Of a stretch of DNA of 64,000 nt, positions 56,620-64,000 are shown piece after piece. Origin of the DNA: G965205725 sp965205725. Its GTDB lineage: Bacteria > Pseudomonadota > Gammaproteobacteria > Pseudomonadales > Halieaceae. Where the stretch lies: the NCBI GenBank assembly GCA_965205725.1, contig OZ242189.1:1922001-1986000 (forward strand). Direction: 5' to 3'. A program made the translations under genes and the position numbers. Below the pieces are notes generated by a model. It ran no database searches and had not been told where the DNA came from. It saw only the letters and a list, made by a program, of their open reading frames with translations. The stretch's first letter is position 1. Every line of letters begins with the position of its first letter.

Positions 56620-57191
56620 TGTCGGCAACCTATACACGCACGGCCACCACCCTGCTTGTCATTGCCACCTGCGGCGGCGTGGCAGCGTCAGATCTTAGAC
56701 TGGAGGCATGGGACGGTCTGCATGGCTTTTTTCAGTGGATGGAAACCACGCTGTTCGGACGCATTGGCAAAACCTGGGGCGCCGCATTTGCGGTCGTTGA
56801 GGCCTGCCACCTGGTGGGTCTCGCTTTGCTCGGTGGCGCGGTACTTATGGGTGATGGTCGGCTATTGAACCTTTGGTTCAGCGATCAACCCTGTGAAGAC
56901 ATTCACAGGCAAACTCATAGGGTATTTTCAGTCGGCCTGTTCATCCTGCTCGCAACCGGTCTATTTATGGCCTGCGGCGTGGCCATGAAACTATATTACC
57001 TGCCTGTTTTTTGGTACAAGATGCTGGCGCTAAGTGTCGGCCTTGGCTTCACTTACGGCGTGCGTAATCCGCTTCTCAATACTGACCTGGCCGCTTGCAA
57101 TCCGTGGATTCTGCGCATCGTTGCCATATCTTCGATGATGGTTTGGTTTACTGTCGCGGCCACGGGGCGCTGGATAGGGTTTTCAGGATGA
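56619..57191 (+). CDS. DUF6644-like membrane protein (second of a pair)
   Basis: 190-residue membrane protein related in layout to the preceding one: LHGFFQWMETTLFGRIGKTW, VVEACHLVGLALLGGAVLMG and several more hydrophobic segments. It probably forms a complex with its neighbour. The TGA stop (57189-57191) lies within the duplicated target of MITE copy 4. Before insertion this stop overlapped the ATG of the small downstream gene. Confidence 0.72.
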   Translation: MSATYTRTATTLLVIATCGGVAASDLRLEAWDGLHGFFQWMETTLFGRIGKTWGAAFAVVEACHLVGLALLGGAVLMGDGRLLNLWFSDQPCEDIHRQTHRVFSVGLFILLATGLFMACGVAMKLYYLPVFWYKMLALSVGLGFTYGVRNPLLNTDLAACNPWILRIVAISSMMVWFTVAATGRWIGFSG

Positions 57192-57353
57192 GAGACCTTT
57201 GCACGGAAGATGATTTCACTTTCAGGCAAGGCAAAAACGCACGGAATGAGGGAGTTTATGGGTATAAATGACCGATTGAGTACGATTTTACCAACAGTAG
57301 GCGCTTTTAGGCGACGCAGCATGCAGGTGAAATGGCTTTCGTGCAAAGGTCTC
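57192..57353 (+). mobile_element. MITE-like element copy 4 (162 bp) inside a stop/start overlap
   Basis: Complete element with intact terminal inverted repeats and a 5-bp target duplication GATGA (57187-57191 and 57354-57358). Left copy: GGA TGA ends the upstream gene. Right copy: GATGA contains the ATG of the next gene, and the right terminal repeat supplies AAAGG seven bases upstream. It is nearly identical to copy 2 except for the internal 23 bp that copy 2 lacks. Confidence 0.92.
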
Positions 57354-57354
57354 G

Positions 57355-57489
57355 ATGAGTAAGAACAATCACCACGATAGACAAATATCTGCACTGGCGG
57401 CCTCAGCCACCATCATTGCCGGATTCTTGATCTATTGGTTTATACAAATCCAGGGTGTGCGCGACATGCTGGCGCTCGCCTACGGTTAG
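57355..57489 (+). CDS. 44-residue single-span membrane protein
   Basis: Starts MSKNNHHDRQISALAASATI, followed by one membrane segment (IAGFLIYWFIQIQGVRDMLA) and a short tail. The ATG is now preceded by AAAGG from the MITE end. Before insertion it overlapped the stop of the DUF6644-like gene (ATGA), so the three genes formed a coupled unit, and the small protein is probably a subunit of that membrane complex. Its function is unknown. Confidence 0.65.
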   Translation: MSKNNHHDRQISALAASATIIAGFLIYWFIQIQGVRDMLALAYG

Positions 57490-57514
57490 TGCAAACCGCT
57501 ATCTTCCAGGCTCT

Positions 57515-57615
57515 GTTGCAGCGCGCTGCAACCGCCTCACACTGGACACTCTCGAAAGAGCAGCAGGAGCTCTCACACGCACTCTTACAAGCACTCTTAC
57601 AAGCACTCTCACAAG
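57515..57615. repeat. palindrome and 12-bp tandem repeats
   Basis: Gttgcagcgcgctgcaac (57515-57532) is a perfect 18-bp palindrome. At 57568-57615 four 12-bp units follow, the last three very similar (cactcttacaag twice, then cactctcacaag). The 232-bp gap 57490-57721 contains no supported gene; overlapping frames on both strands only translate the repeat. Confidence 0.7.
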
Positions 57616-57721
57616 CAGTGCAGGCTCCGCAAACAGGGCACATTATCCGCTGACAAAGCATGGGGGTTAGCACAAGGTACAAACAGCCGTAATATCGGGC
57701 TCAGTAGTCACAATACCGAAC

Positions 57722-58195
57722 CTATTCCTCACTAGCGCGACCTTCGTTGACCCAGTACTGATTGTGGCAGGCCTTGCAGACCTGGTAGATACGGCCGCCT
57801 GCATCAAACAAAGCATCGGGGTTTTGATCAAGTGCTGCTTTCATCGCAACCGCGCCTGCCTCGGTGAGGTCACGGGCATATTCCTCCCAATCCGGGCCTG
57901 CATTGCGGCCAGGCATCAGTAGCAAATTCCCGGTCTCTGCCACCATTGCTGCGGCACTCTCCACCGCATGCCAGCCTTCGTCTGTGGTCGGCGCCAGCTC
58001 GGTGCGTCCCTCTACGGTGATGATGGTGCCTGCTGAACTCCAAATGACATCAGCCGCAGGGTTCAGAATCAACTCCATGGTGTGATGGATGTCAGTAACA
58101 GGCTTGTAGTTGGTATCTGATATTGGCGCCGGTACATCTTCTGCACAGGCCGACAGCGTTACTATAAACATTATGGAAAGTGTACGAGCTGACAT
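57722..58195 (-). CDS. c-type cytochrome lipoprotein (cytochrome c556/c'-like)
   Basis: 157-residue precursor from the ATG at 58195, with a lipobox LSAC in MSARTLSIMFIVTLSACAED. The C-terminal CKACHNQYW is a single CXXCH haem site near the end of a four-helix arrangement, as in cytochrome c' or c556. It is predicted to be anchored to the periplasmic face of a membrane. It lies 60 bp from the redoxin gene and could exchange electrons in the same periplasmic process. Confidence 0.82.
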   Translation of the reverse strand: MSARTLSIMFIVTLSACAEDVPAPISDTNYKPVTDIHHTMELILNPAADVIWSSAGTIITVEGRTELAPTTDEGWHAVESAAAMVAETGNLLLMPGRNAGPDWEEYARDLTEAGAVAMKAALDQNPDALFDAGGRIYQVCKACHNQYWVNEGRASEE

Positions 58196-58255
58196 AACAC
58201 AACCCTGTTCAAAAATGGGGGCGGTAGTCTCAGTGTCTGACATTTGTGCCTGCTG

Positions 58256-58888
58256 TTATTGGCGTTCACGCTCGGGGAAATTCACAATACAACCCGGCGC
58301 ATCAACCTGGCTCACAGCAACCTCTTCGCCCGCCAGCACTGCATCCAGCGCATCGGCCAGGTAAGTGTGTTTGGCATCAGCTCTCTGCACTTGATAGGTC
58401 AAACGATCATCGACCGGGCCATGATAAACGACGCGCCTGGTCTTCGGGTTAATGACATAAATTTCTGCTGTACGGCTGACTTTCAGCGACTCGCCTATAC
58501 GCTGGTGTGCGTCTATCAGAACCGGCATATCGAAACCGAACTCCTCGGCTTCTGCGGCGATGCCAGGGCGATCATCCTGGATGTTTGAGTTCAGCAAGAA
58601 GAACTGCACATCCTGAGCTGCATACTGGTCGCGCACCTGTCGCAACAGGGGCATAGCATTACGCACAATAGGGCAGCCATTGCCTTGGGTCATAAGCACG
58701 ATGGCTGGTGCATCGGGATAATCGTAGAGTTGGTGGGTCACACCTTTATCATCGGGCAACTGAAAATCGTCCACCTGCATGCCCACTATCTCGCCACCAG
58801 GCTCACCACCGGGACTGGCCAGCGATTGGGCTGCCAGAACGCCAGCCAGGCCAAGGCCAAACAAAGTGTTGAGAGCAAAGTTTTTCAT
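58256..58888 (-). CDS. periplasmic redoxin (AhpC/TSA-like)
   Basis: 210-residue precursor from the ATG at 58888 (MKNFALNTLFGLGLAGVLAA), with a signal peptide ending before SPGGEPG. The thioredoxin-fold core IVLMTQGNGCPIVRNAMPLL has a single Cys in the active position (no CXXC), as in one-Cys peroxiredoxin-like or redoxin domains. DMPVLIDAHQRIGESLKVSR is the conserved second half. An extra Cys lies near the C-terminus (APGCIVNF). It is probably redox active in the periplasm. Confidence 0.82.
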   Translation of the reverse strand: MKNFALNTLFGLGLAGVLAAQSLASPGGEPGGEIVGMQVDDFQLPDDKGVTHQLYDYPDAPAIVLMTQGNGCPIVRNAMPLLRQVRDQYAAQDVQFFLLNSNIQDDRPGIAAEAEEFGFDMPVLIDAHQRIGESLKVSRTAEIYVINPKTRRVVYHGPVDDRLTYQVQRADAKHTYLADALDAVLAGEEVAVSQVDAPGCIVNFPERERQ

Positions 58889-59110
58889 GTGCGCATCCTC
58901 CGGGGCACGCAACTATATCTGTATTGCCATCTGTATTGCCAGGGTAAGCCTATTAAACACAAGGTTACTACAAGCCAGCTCAGACTATGTAGTACACCTG
59001 CAACGGGTGTGAACGGCGCCGTGGATTATAGAAGCATGGGTAGTCGCTGCTTTACCTGAGCCAAACCAGAACTGCCCCGGTTTAGGGCGCAGAAAATAAT
59101 CCTCGTAGTT

Positions 59111-60166
59111 CTATAGCCGATCAACAGCCGCCTGAGCGGCGGTTAAAGTGCTATCTATGCGCTGACGCAAGCCCTCCATATCCACACCTTTAGTACTCTT
59201 TTTTCCAGCCATATAGCGGGCGTATACACCGTGAATGATGCAGGCAGATTTCCAGCAGTTAAAGCCAATATAGTAATCGAGCATATCCAGGTTTCGACCT
59301 GTGCGCTCGGCATAGCGCTGCGCCAAAGCACTTTGCGGCGGAAAGCCTGTAACGCTGGTAGCCACATCTGGATTGGCCGCGATGTCTTGTTCAGTCTCTG
59401 GCCAGGGGTTGAGCGCGTAGGCCAAATCTGCCAGTGGGTCACCGAGGGTCGATATTTCCCAATCCACCACCGCTACAACAGTCGAATCTGCACCAATCAA
59501 ACAATTATGCAGACCGTAGTCACCGTGCACCACGCGGGCAGGCTCCTGCTCAGGCATGTTCTCCAGGAAGAACTGCTGCAAACTATGCGCCCGCTCTGCA
59601 TCGTACTGCGCTGGCTCCATTGATGAGGTCCAGGAGCGGTACCAGGTCTTCAGTTGGCGTCCCACATAGAACTCTTTTTTGCCAAGCTCTCCAAGCCCTA
59701 TTGCATCGGGGTCGAGTGCATGCAAATCCGCCAGCGTGTCGAAAAATGAGTAGGCCAGGGTTGTTCGTTTGTCTTCGGGTATCCACTCGTGAGTTTGCCT
59801 GGCATTGTAGAGTGGGCGACCGTCGATCAAGCCCATTACATAAAACCAGGCACCGGTAACATCAGGGCTTTCGCAAAAGCCAAGGGCTGTCGGCACGGGC
59901 ACTGGCGTTGCACCCAGGGCAGATATCAAAGACCATTCGCGGCTCATATCGTGCGCTTTGGGCAATAATTCTCCCTGCGGAGGCCGACGTATGACCGCCC
60001 GCTCACCATTAATATCATCCAGTTGGTAGGTGAGATTAGAATGTCCCCCCTCTAGTCGGGTCCACCGACAAGGTGGCCGTAGTTGAGGAATATTTTTGGC
60101 GATCCACGCCTCTACTACAGGAATGTCATAGCCCTCCGCACTCTGCTCTGGCAAGTGATCAGTCAT
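59111..60166 (-). CDS. phosphotransferase family protein (APH-like kinase)
   Basis: 351-residue protein of the choline/aminoglycoside kinase fold. The catalytic loop HGDYGLHNCL (H-x-D-x4-N) and DWEISTLGDPLADLAYALNP (D-x-E metal motif) are intact. It lies 3 bp after the acyl-CoA dehydrogenase gene, a pairing seen in bacteria and, fused, in animal ACAD10/ACAD11. In those systems the kinase phosphorylates 4-hydroxyacyl-CoA before dehydration. That is the likely role here, by analogy. Confidence 0.85.
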   Translation of the reverse strand: MTDHLPEQSAEGYDIPVVEAWIAKNIPQLRPPCRWTRLEGGHSNLTYQLDDINGERAVIRRPPQGELLPKAHDMSREWSLISALGATPVPVPTALGFCESPDVTGAWFYVMGLIDGRPLYNARQTHEWIPEDKRTTLAYSFFDTLADLHALDPDAIGLGELGKKEFYVGRQLKTWYRSWTSSMEPAQYDAERAHSLQQFFLENMPEQEPARVVHGDYGLHNCLIGADSTVVAVVDWEISTLGDPLADLAYALNPWPETEQDIAANPDVATSVTGFPPQSALAQRYAERTGRNLDMLDYYIGFNCWKSACIIHGVYARYMAGKKSTKGVDMEGLRQRIDSTLTAAQAAVDRL

Positions 60167-60169
60167 GGC

Positions 60170-61423
60170 CTACCAGAGCCCATATTTTTGTACTTCATTG
60201 CGGCCTATCACCATGTGATGGACCTCATCGGGGCCATCTGCAAAGCGCAGGGTCCGCTGATCTGCGTACATTCTGGCCAGGGGCGTCCACTGGGACATGC
60301 CGGTTGCACCGTGCATTTGTATAGCCCAATCAATGATCTGGCACACTTTCTCTGGCACCATGGCTTTTACCGCACTGACGTAGATACGCGCTTCTTTATT
60401 TCCCAAAATATCCATCGCTCTGGCGGCCTGCAATACCATCAGGCGGCAGGCATCAATTTCTATGCGCGCACGCGACACCAACTCCAAATTTTTACCCAGC
60501 TTAATAATCGGCTTGCCAAACGCTTCGCGGGTACTGGCACGCTTTACCATCAGTTCCAGGGCCTTCTCTGCCTGGCCAATTGAGCGCATACAGTGATGGA
60601 TACGACCAGGGCCCAAACGCACCTGAGAAATCTCAAAGCCCCTGCCTTCACCCCAGAGAACATTTGCTTTAGGAACACGCACATTATTAAACCGCAGGTG
60701 CATATGGCCGTGGGGTGCATGATCTTCTCCAAACACCTCCATGGCGCCCAATATCTCCAGTCCTTCGCTCGGTAGCGGCACCAGAATTTGCGATTGCTGG
60801 CGGAAGGCCTCTGCCTCCGGGCTGGTTTTCACCATAGTGATCAAAACTTTGCAGCGGGGATCGCCTGCGCCGGATATATAGTACTTCTCACCGTTGATAA
60901 CCCATTCGTCACCATCGAGGACAGCCGTGGTGCTAATGTTCTTGGCATCCGAGGACGCCACGCCGGGTTCAGTCATCGCGTAGGCCGAGCGGATTTCACC
61001 ATTCAATAAAGGTTCGAGCCACTGCTGCTTCTGCGCCTCAGTACCCACCCGTTCGAGGACTTCCATATTACCCGTGTCTGGCGCACTGCAATTCATAGAT
61101 TGGGAAGCGAGAGGGCTTTTACCTAGCTCAGTTGCGATATAGGCGTAGTCGAGGTTGCTCAGGCCGTCACCCGTTTCCGCATCGGGCAAAAAGAAATTCC
61201 ACAACCCCGCTGCCCGCGCTTTGTTTTTGGTTTCCTCCATAATCTCAAGCTGTCTTGGGTGGAAAGACCAACGGTCCTCTTTTTGCTTATCCAGACCAAA
61301 GTATTCCTCGGTAAGTGGATCGACGTTCTCTGCCACGTGCTGTTTCACTTTGTGAAACAGCGGTTGCACCTCTTCAGACATAGTGAGCTTGTATAGATCA
61401 GCAGTAGAATCTGCCATAGTCAT
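60170..61423 (-). CDS. acyl-CoA dehydrogenase (ACAD10/11-like partner)
   Basis: 417-residue acyl-CoA dehydrogenase. YAMTEPGVASSDAKNISTTA, WVINGEKYYISGAGDPRCKV and QMHGATGMSQWTPLARMYAD match the large-family ACADs that pair with APH-like kinases. It overlaps no neighbour but is 3 bp upstream of the kinase and 11 bp after the hydrolase gene, so the three are one transcript. It may catalyse the elimination/hydration step on phosphorylated 4-hydroxyacyl-CoA rather than a classical dehydrogenation. Confidence 0.87.
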   Translation of the reverse strand: MTMADSTADLYKLTMSEEVQPLFHKVKQHVAENVDPLTEEYFGLDKQKEDRWSFHPRQLEIMEETKNKARAAGLWNFFLPDAETGDGLSNLDYAYIATELGKSPLASQSMNCSAPDTGNMEVLERVGTEAQKQQWLEPLLNGEIRSAYAMTEPGVASSDAKNISTTAVLDGDEWVINGEKYYISGAGDPRCKVLITMVKTSPEAEAFRQQSQILVPLPSEGLEILGAMEVFGEDHAPHGHMHLRFNNVRVPKANVLWGEGRGFEISQVRLGPGRIHHCMRSIGQAEKALELMVKRASTREAFGKPIIKLGKNLELVSRARIEIDACRLMVLQAARAMDILGNKEARIYVSAVKAMVPEKVCQIIDWAIQMHGATGMSQWTPLARMYADQRTLRFADGPDEVHHMVIGRNEVQKYGLW

Positions 61424-61434
61424 TCTCCAGTTTT

Positions 61435-62307
61435 TTATAAAAAGTCTTTTAACAATCCGAGGAATACAGCCAACTGATCGTGGTGTACCCAGTGTCCGGC
61501 ACTGGCAATATTTTCCACTCTCACATTTTGAAAAGTTTCGGCGCGCCCATCTTCTGCAGGATTAGAAGCATCGCTCTCTTGCCCGTACACCAGCATTGTA
61601 GGACAACTAATCATGCGGTGAATATTATTCGTGTCCTCCCAGGACATACCAACGGATGGAAAGGCATAGGTATAGTTGTCAAACTTCCAGCTATAACTGC
61701 CGTCTTCATTCTGATTCACACCGTGAACTGTTAAGTGAAAGGCCTGCTCTTCAGATAGATGGGGGTTAGCATTGCGCATACGCGTGGCCGCCTCTTCAAT
61801 GCTTGCATAGCGTTTGATCTGACGCCCGGAAATTTTTCGCAACTGCGATATCCAACCGCGCATTCCCTCGTCGATCGGAGTTTTCTTCCAGTCTTCAATC
61901 ATTTTTGGAGAAGGCCCCAGTCCCTCTATCGCCACAAGTTTTTCAACATTATCTGGATATAGTCCAGTATAGCGCAGTGAGATATTACCACCCATTGAAT
62001 GGGCAACAATTCGCAGAGGGGCAAGGTCAAGTTGATGGATTAACTGGGCGATGTCGTAGACATAATCTGTAGTGGTGTAGGTGCCGCCGGTAATCCACTG
62101 GCTATCGCCGTGCCCGCGCAGGTCGAGCGCTATAACGTGATAATCCTTGCGCAATTCCTGAGCCGACCAATCCCAGTTGCGACAGTGGTCACGACCACCG
62201 TGTACCAACAGCAGCGGCGGCGCCTCAGGATTGCCCCAGTCTACATAATGCAGCCGCAGACGCTGTGAATAATAGTTGTGCGATGTCGGGCCACCGAAGT
62301 TATTCAT
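61435..62307 (-). CDS. alpha/beta-hydrolase
   Basis: 290 residues from the ATG at 62307 (MNNFGGPTSHNYYSQRLRLH). LLLVHGGRDHCRNWDWSAQE is the oxyanion region, VAHSMGGNISLRY the nucleophile elbow, MLVYGQESDASN the acidic residue block and SAGHWVHHDQ the catalytic His. It resembles esterases/lactonases and haloalkane-type hydrolases; the substrate is unknown. An upstream in-frame Met at 62385 would crowd the divergent promoter, so the shorter start is preferred. First gene of the minus-strand catabolic unit. Confidence 0.87.
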   Translation of the reverse strand: MNNFGGPTSHNYYSQRLRLHYVDWGNPEAPPLLLVHGGRDHCRNWDWSAQELRKDYHVIALDLRGHGDSQWITGGTYTTTDYVYDIAQLIHQLDLAPLRIVAHSMGGNISLRYTGLYPDNVEKLVAIEGLGPSPKMIEDWKKTPIDEGMRGWISQLRKISGRQIKRYASIEEAATRMRNANPHLSEEQAFHLTVHGVNQNEDGSYSWKFDNYTYAFPSVGMSWEDTNNIHRMISCPTMLVYGQESDASNPAEDGRAETFQNVRVENIASAGHWVHHDQLAVFLGLLKDFL

Positions 62308-62412
62308 ATCATTCGTACGCAATATTTTGGAGAGGCCGAAGAATAAACCGTCGAAACATTGATTTCTACGCTTTACACTCAACAAATAGATTCAATCAGA
62401 ACGAGCTCCGAG

Positions 62413-64000
62413 ATGAATAAAGCGTTTCCAAGTCGCCTTGACGCCATAAGTGCTCTATCCCTGGCAGGAGAGCACCATGCTTTCGAGCATCATGTTATCA
62501 ACGGCAATCCCTGTCGGGTCATGGCCAATGCCCCGAAGACCCTGCGCGACCTGTTAGAGCACTCACAGCAGTATACGACCCTGAACTATCTGGTCTATCA
62601 GGGCGAGCAACTAAGCTACGCCGATGCCTACAGGCAAGTCGCCAAATTGGCCAACACGCTGAGGCAAGACTATCAGGTGAAAAAAGGTGATCGTGTGGCG
62701 ATAGGCATGCGCAACTACCCAGAATGGCCTATCGCATTTTGGGCGATCACATCAATTGGTGGAATAGCGGTGGCACTCAATGCGCTGTGGACATCTGAAG
62801 AATTAGCCTATGCCCTGAAATTAACCGATACGCATCTCGTGGTTGCTGATCGCGAGAGGGTCGAGCGACTGTTGCCAGTAGCGAGTAAATTACACTGCCA
62901 AATTCTCTCAGTGCGTTGCGACGATATGAGCAGTGACAATCTCAAACCACTCTATCAGGCGATGGACGCTAAATCCGAGACGCTGCCGCCGATAGATATA
63001 GCACCCGATGATGACGCTCTGATTTTTTTCACCTCCGGTTCAACCGGCTACCCCAAGGGCGCAGTGTCCAGCCATCGAGCGGCCATTCACGCCACCATGT
63101 CCTGGGATATGGACCTATCAATTATGTGCTACCGCTTTAACATTGAGCGTCCCGACGAGCCCTGGGGTACGCGCTTTAAATTTCTGGTTGCGGTACCGCT
63201 GTTTCACGTTTCCGGCAGTCATGTGGCGATGATATCGACACTGTACAGAGGCAGAGAAAACCATCTCATGTACAAGTGGGATGTTATGGAGGCGCTCGAC
63301 ACTATCGAAGCTGAACAGATCACACACTTCCTCGCAGTGCCTTCCATGACAGGCGACCTGGTCAAAGCCGCAGACAAGCACAGTCGTTCACTTGCCTCTC
63401 TCATGCAGGTGGGCGGAGGCGGCTCAGCGCGCTCCTCCAGGCAGGTCAGGGATATTGATCGGGTATTCAAAAACGCCTCTCCCGGCACAGGCTGGGGCAT
63501 GACCGAGACCAATGCCATAGGTACCAGCATCGTCGGTCACGACTACCTCCGTTACCCGCTGAGTTCGGGCCAGTGCTCTGCTTTCCTGGACATGCAAGTA
63601 TTGAATGACGAGGATGAGGTTCTGGCCGCTGGCGAAACCGGCCACCTGGTTATTCGTGGCACATCCATGTTCAGAGAATACTGGAATCGGCCTGACGCCA
63701 ACGCCGAAGCATTTGTCGACGGCTGGTTCCGCACCGGAGACATTGCCTACATCAATGAAGAAGGCTTCCTCTTCATTGTTGATCGCGCCAAGGACATCGT
63801 AATTCGAGGTGGCGAGAATATTGGCTGCGGAGAAGTTGAAGATGCCATCTACACACACCCCTTGGTGAACGAGGTGATTGTATTCGGCCTGCCCCACGAG
63901 CGCCTCGGCGAGGAAGTTGCCTGCATGGTATACAGCGGCAGCTCATTGACTGATATCGAATTGACACAGTATCTGAGTGTTCACCTGGCGAAGTTCCAAA
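62413..64000 (+). CDS. AMP-dependent acyl-CoA synthetase (3' end outside window)
   Basis: Class I adenylate-forming enzyme that activates a carboxylic acid to acyl-CoA. The ATG at 62413 gives MNKAFPSRLDAISALSLAGE, and the frame is open for 529 codons to the window end. The AMP-binding P-loop FFTSGSTGYPKGAVSSH, the GWGMTETNAIG block, GWFRTGDIAYINEEGFLFIV and the hinge region DRAKDIVIRGGENI are canonical. The last ~25-40 residues are outside the window. It shares a 105-bp divergent promoter region with the hydrolase gene. Confidence 0.94.
   Translation, partial: MNKAFPSRLDAISALSLAGEHHAFEHHVINGNPCRVMANAPKTLRDLLEHSQQYTTLNYLVYQGEQLSYADAYRQVAKLANTLRQDYQVKKGDRVAIGMRNYPEWPIAFWAITSIGGIAVALNALWTSEELAYALKLTDTHLVVADRERVERLLPVASKLHCQILSVRCDDMSSDNLKPLYQAMDAKSETLPPIDIAPDDDALIFFTSGSTGYPKGAVSSHRAAIHATMSWDMDLSIMCYRFNIERPDEPWGTRFKFLVAVPLFHVSGSHVAMISTLYRGRENHLMYKWDVMEALDTIEAEQITHFLAVPSMTGDLVKAADKHSRSLASLMQVGGGGSARSSRQVRDIDRVFKNASPGTGWGMTETNAIGTSIVGHDYLRYPLSSGQCSAFLDMQVLNDEDEVLAAGETGHLVIRGTSMFREYWNRPDANAEAFVDGWFRTGDIAYINEEGFLFIVDRAKDIVIRGGENIGCGEVEDAIYTHPLVNEVIVFGLPHERLGEEVACMVYSGSSLTDIELTQYLSVHLAKFQ

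Noticed and set aside
57440..57682. Cysteine-rich minus-strand frame with repeated CKSA/CESA residues
   Set aside because: The cysteine pattern is just the translation of the 12-bp tandem repeats; there is no start signal.

Overview
The window is chromosomal DNA from a gammaproteobacterium. Bases 1-21,010 carry, almost gene for gene, the conserved block rpsB-tsf-pyrH-frr-uppS-cdsA-dxr-rseP-bamA-skp-fabZ-rnhB-dnaE on the minus strand, with map-glnD-dapC-nth diverging from it. The glnD-dapC neighbourhood, a PA0069-type radical SAM gene with a LexA box, and a sigma-54 psp locus point to the Pseudomonadales/Cellvibrionales side of the class. That placement is inferred from gene content, not from a phylogeny.

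Region by region. (1) 1-15,354, minus: translation, nucleotide, isoprenoid, phospholipid and outer-membrane assembly genes. lpxD, lpxA and lpxB, which normally sit in this block, are absent, and a small array of about 39-bp repeats lies where lpxA-lpxB would be. (2) 15,685-22,083, plus: map, glnD, dapC, nth and a luciferase-like monooxygenase. (3) 23.7-34.7 kb: an accessory island with a SNF2-type helicase carrying a PLD-like N-terminus, a DUF4391 protein, a type III Mod methyltransferase, a Fic protein and a type III Res subunit. It is bordered by an IS30-like and an ISNCY-like transposase remnant. This is the best candidate for an under-described system, probably an elaborated type III restriction-modification/defence operon. 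(4) 34.7-42.6 kb: SOS-linked radical SAM gene, glutathione-dependent formaldehyde dehydrogenase, two small catabolic or hypothetical genes, and a complete psp envelope-stress locus (pspA, pspB, pspC, a leading small membrane gene, divergent pspF and a sigma-54 promoter). (5) 42.7-52.2 kb: semialdehyde/aldehyde dehydrogenases, glycerol kinase, FAD-dependent glycerol-3-phosphate dehydrogenase, acyl-CoA dehydrogenase, CoA-transferase and thioesterase. (6) 52.5-58.9 kb: lipoproteins, DAHP synthase, paired DUF6644-like membrane proteins, a c-type cytochrome lipoprotein and a redoxin. (7) 59.1-64.0 kb: a lipid/acid catabolic cluster (APH-like kinase, acyl-CoA dehydrogenase, alpha/beta hydrolase) and a divergent acyl-CoA synthetase running off the end.

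A family of four non-coding elements of 139-168 bp (MITE-like, terminal inverted repeats beginning GAGACCTTTGCACG, 5-6 bp target duplications) runs through the window. Three sit exactly at gene ends. One has rewritten the C-terminus of dxr, one leaves a stop codon intact at its junction, and one lies inside an overlapping stop/start, where the target duplication keeps both genes open. The fourth abuts a truncated flavin-oxidase-like gene. No CRISPR array, rRNA or tRNA was seen.
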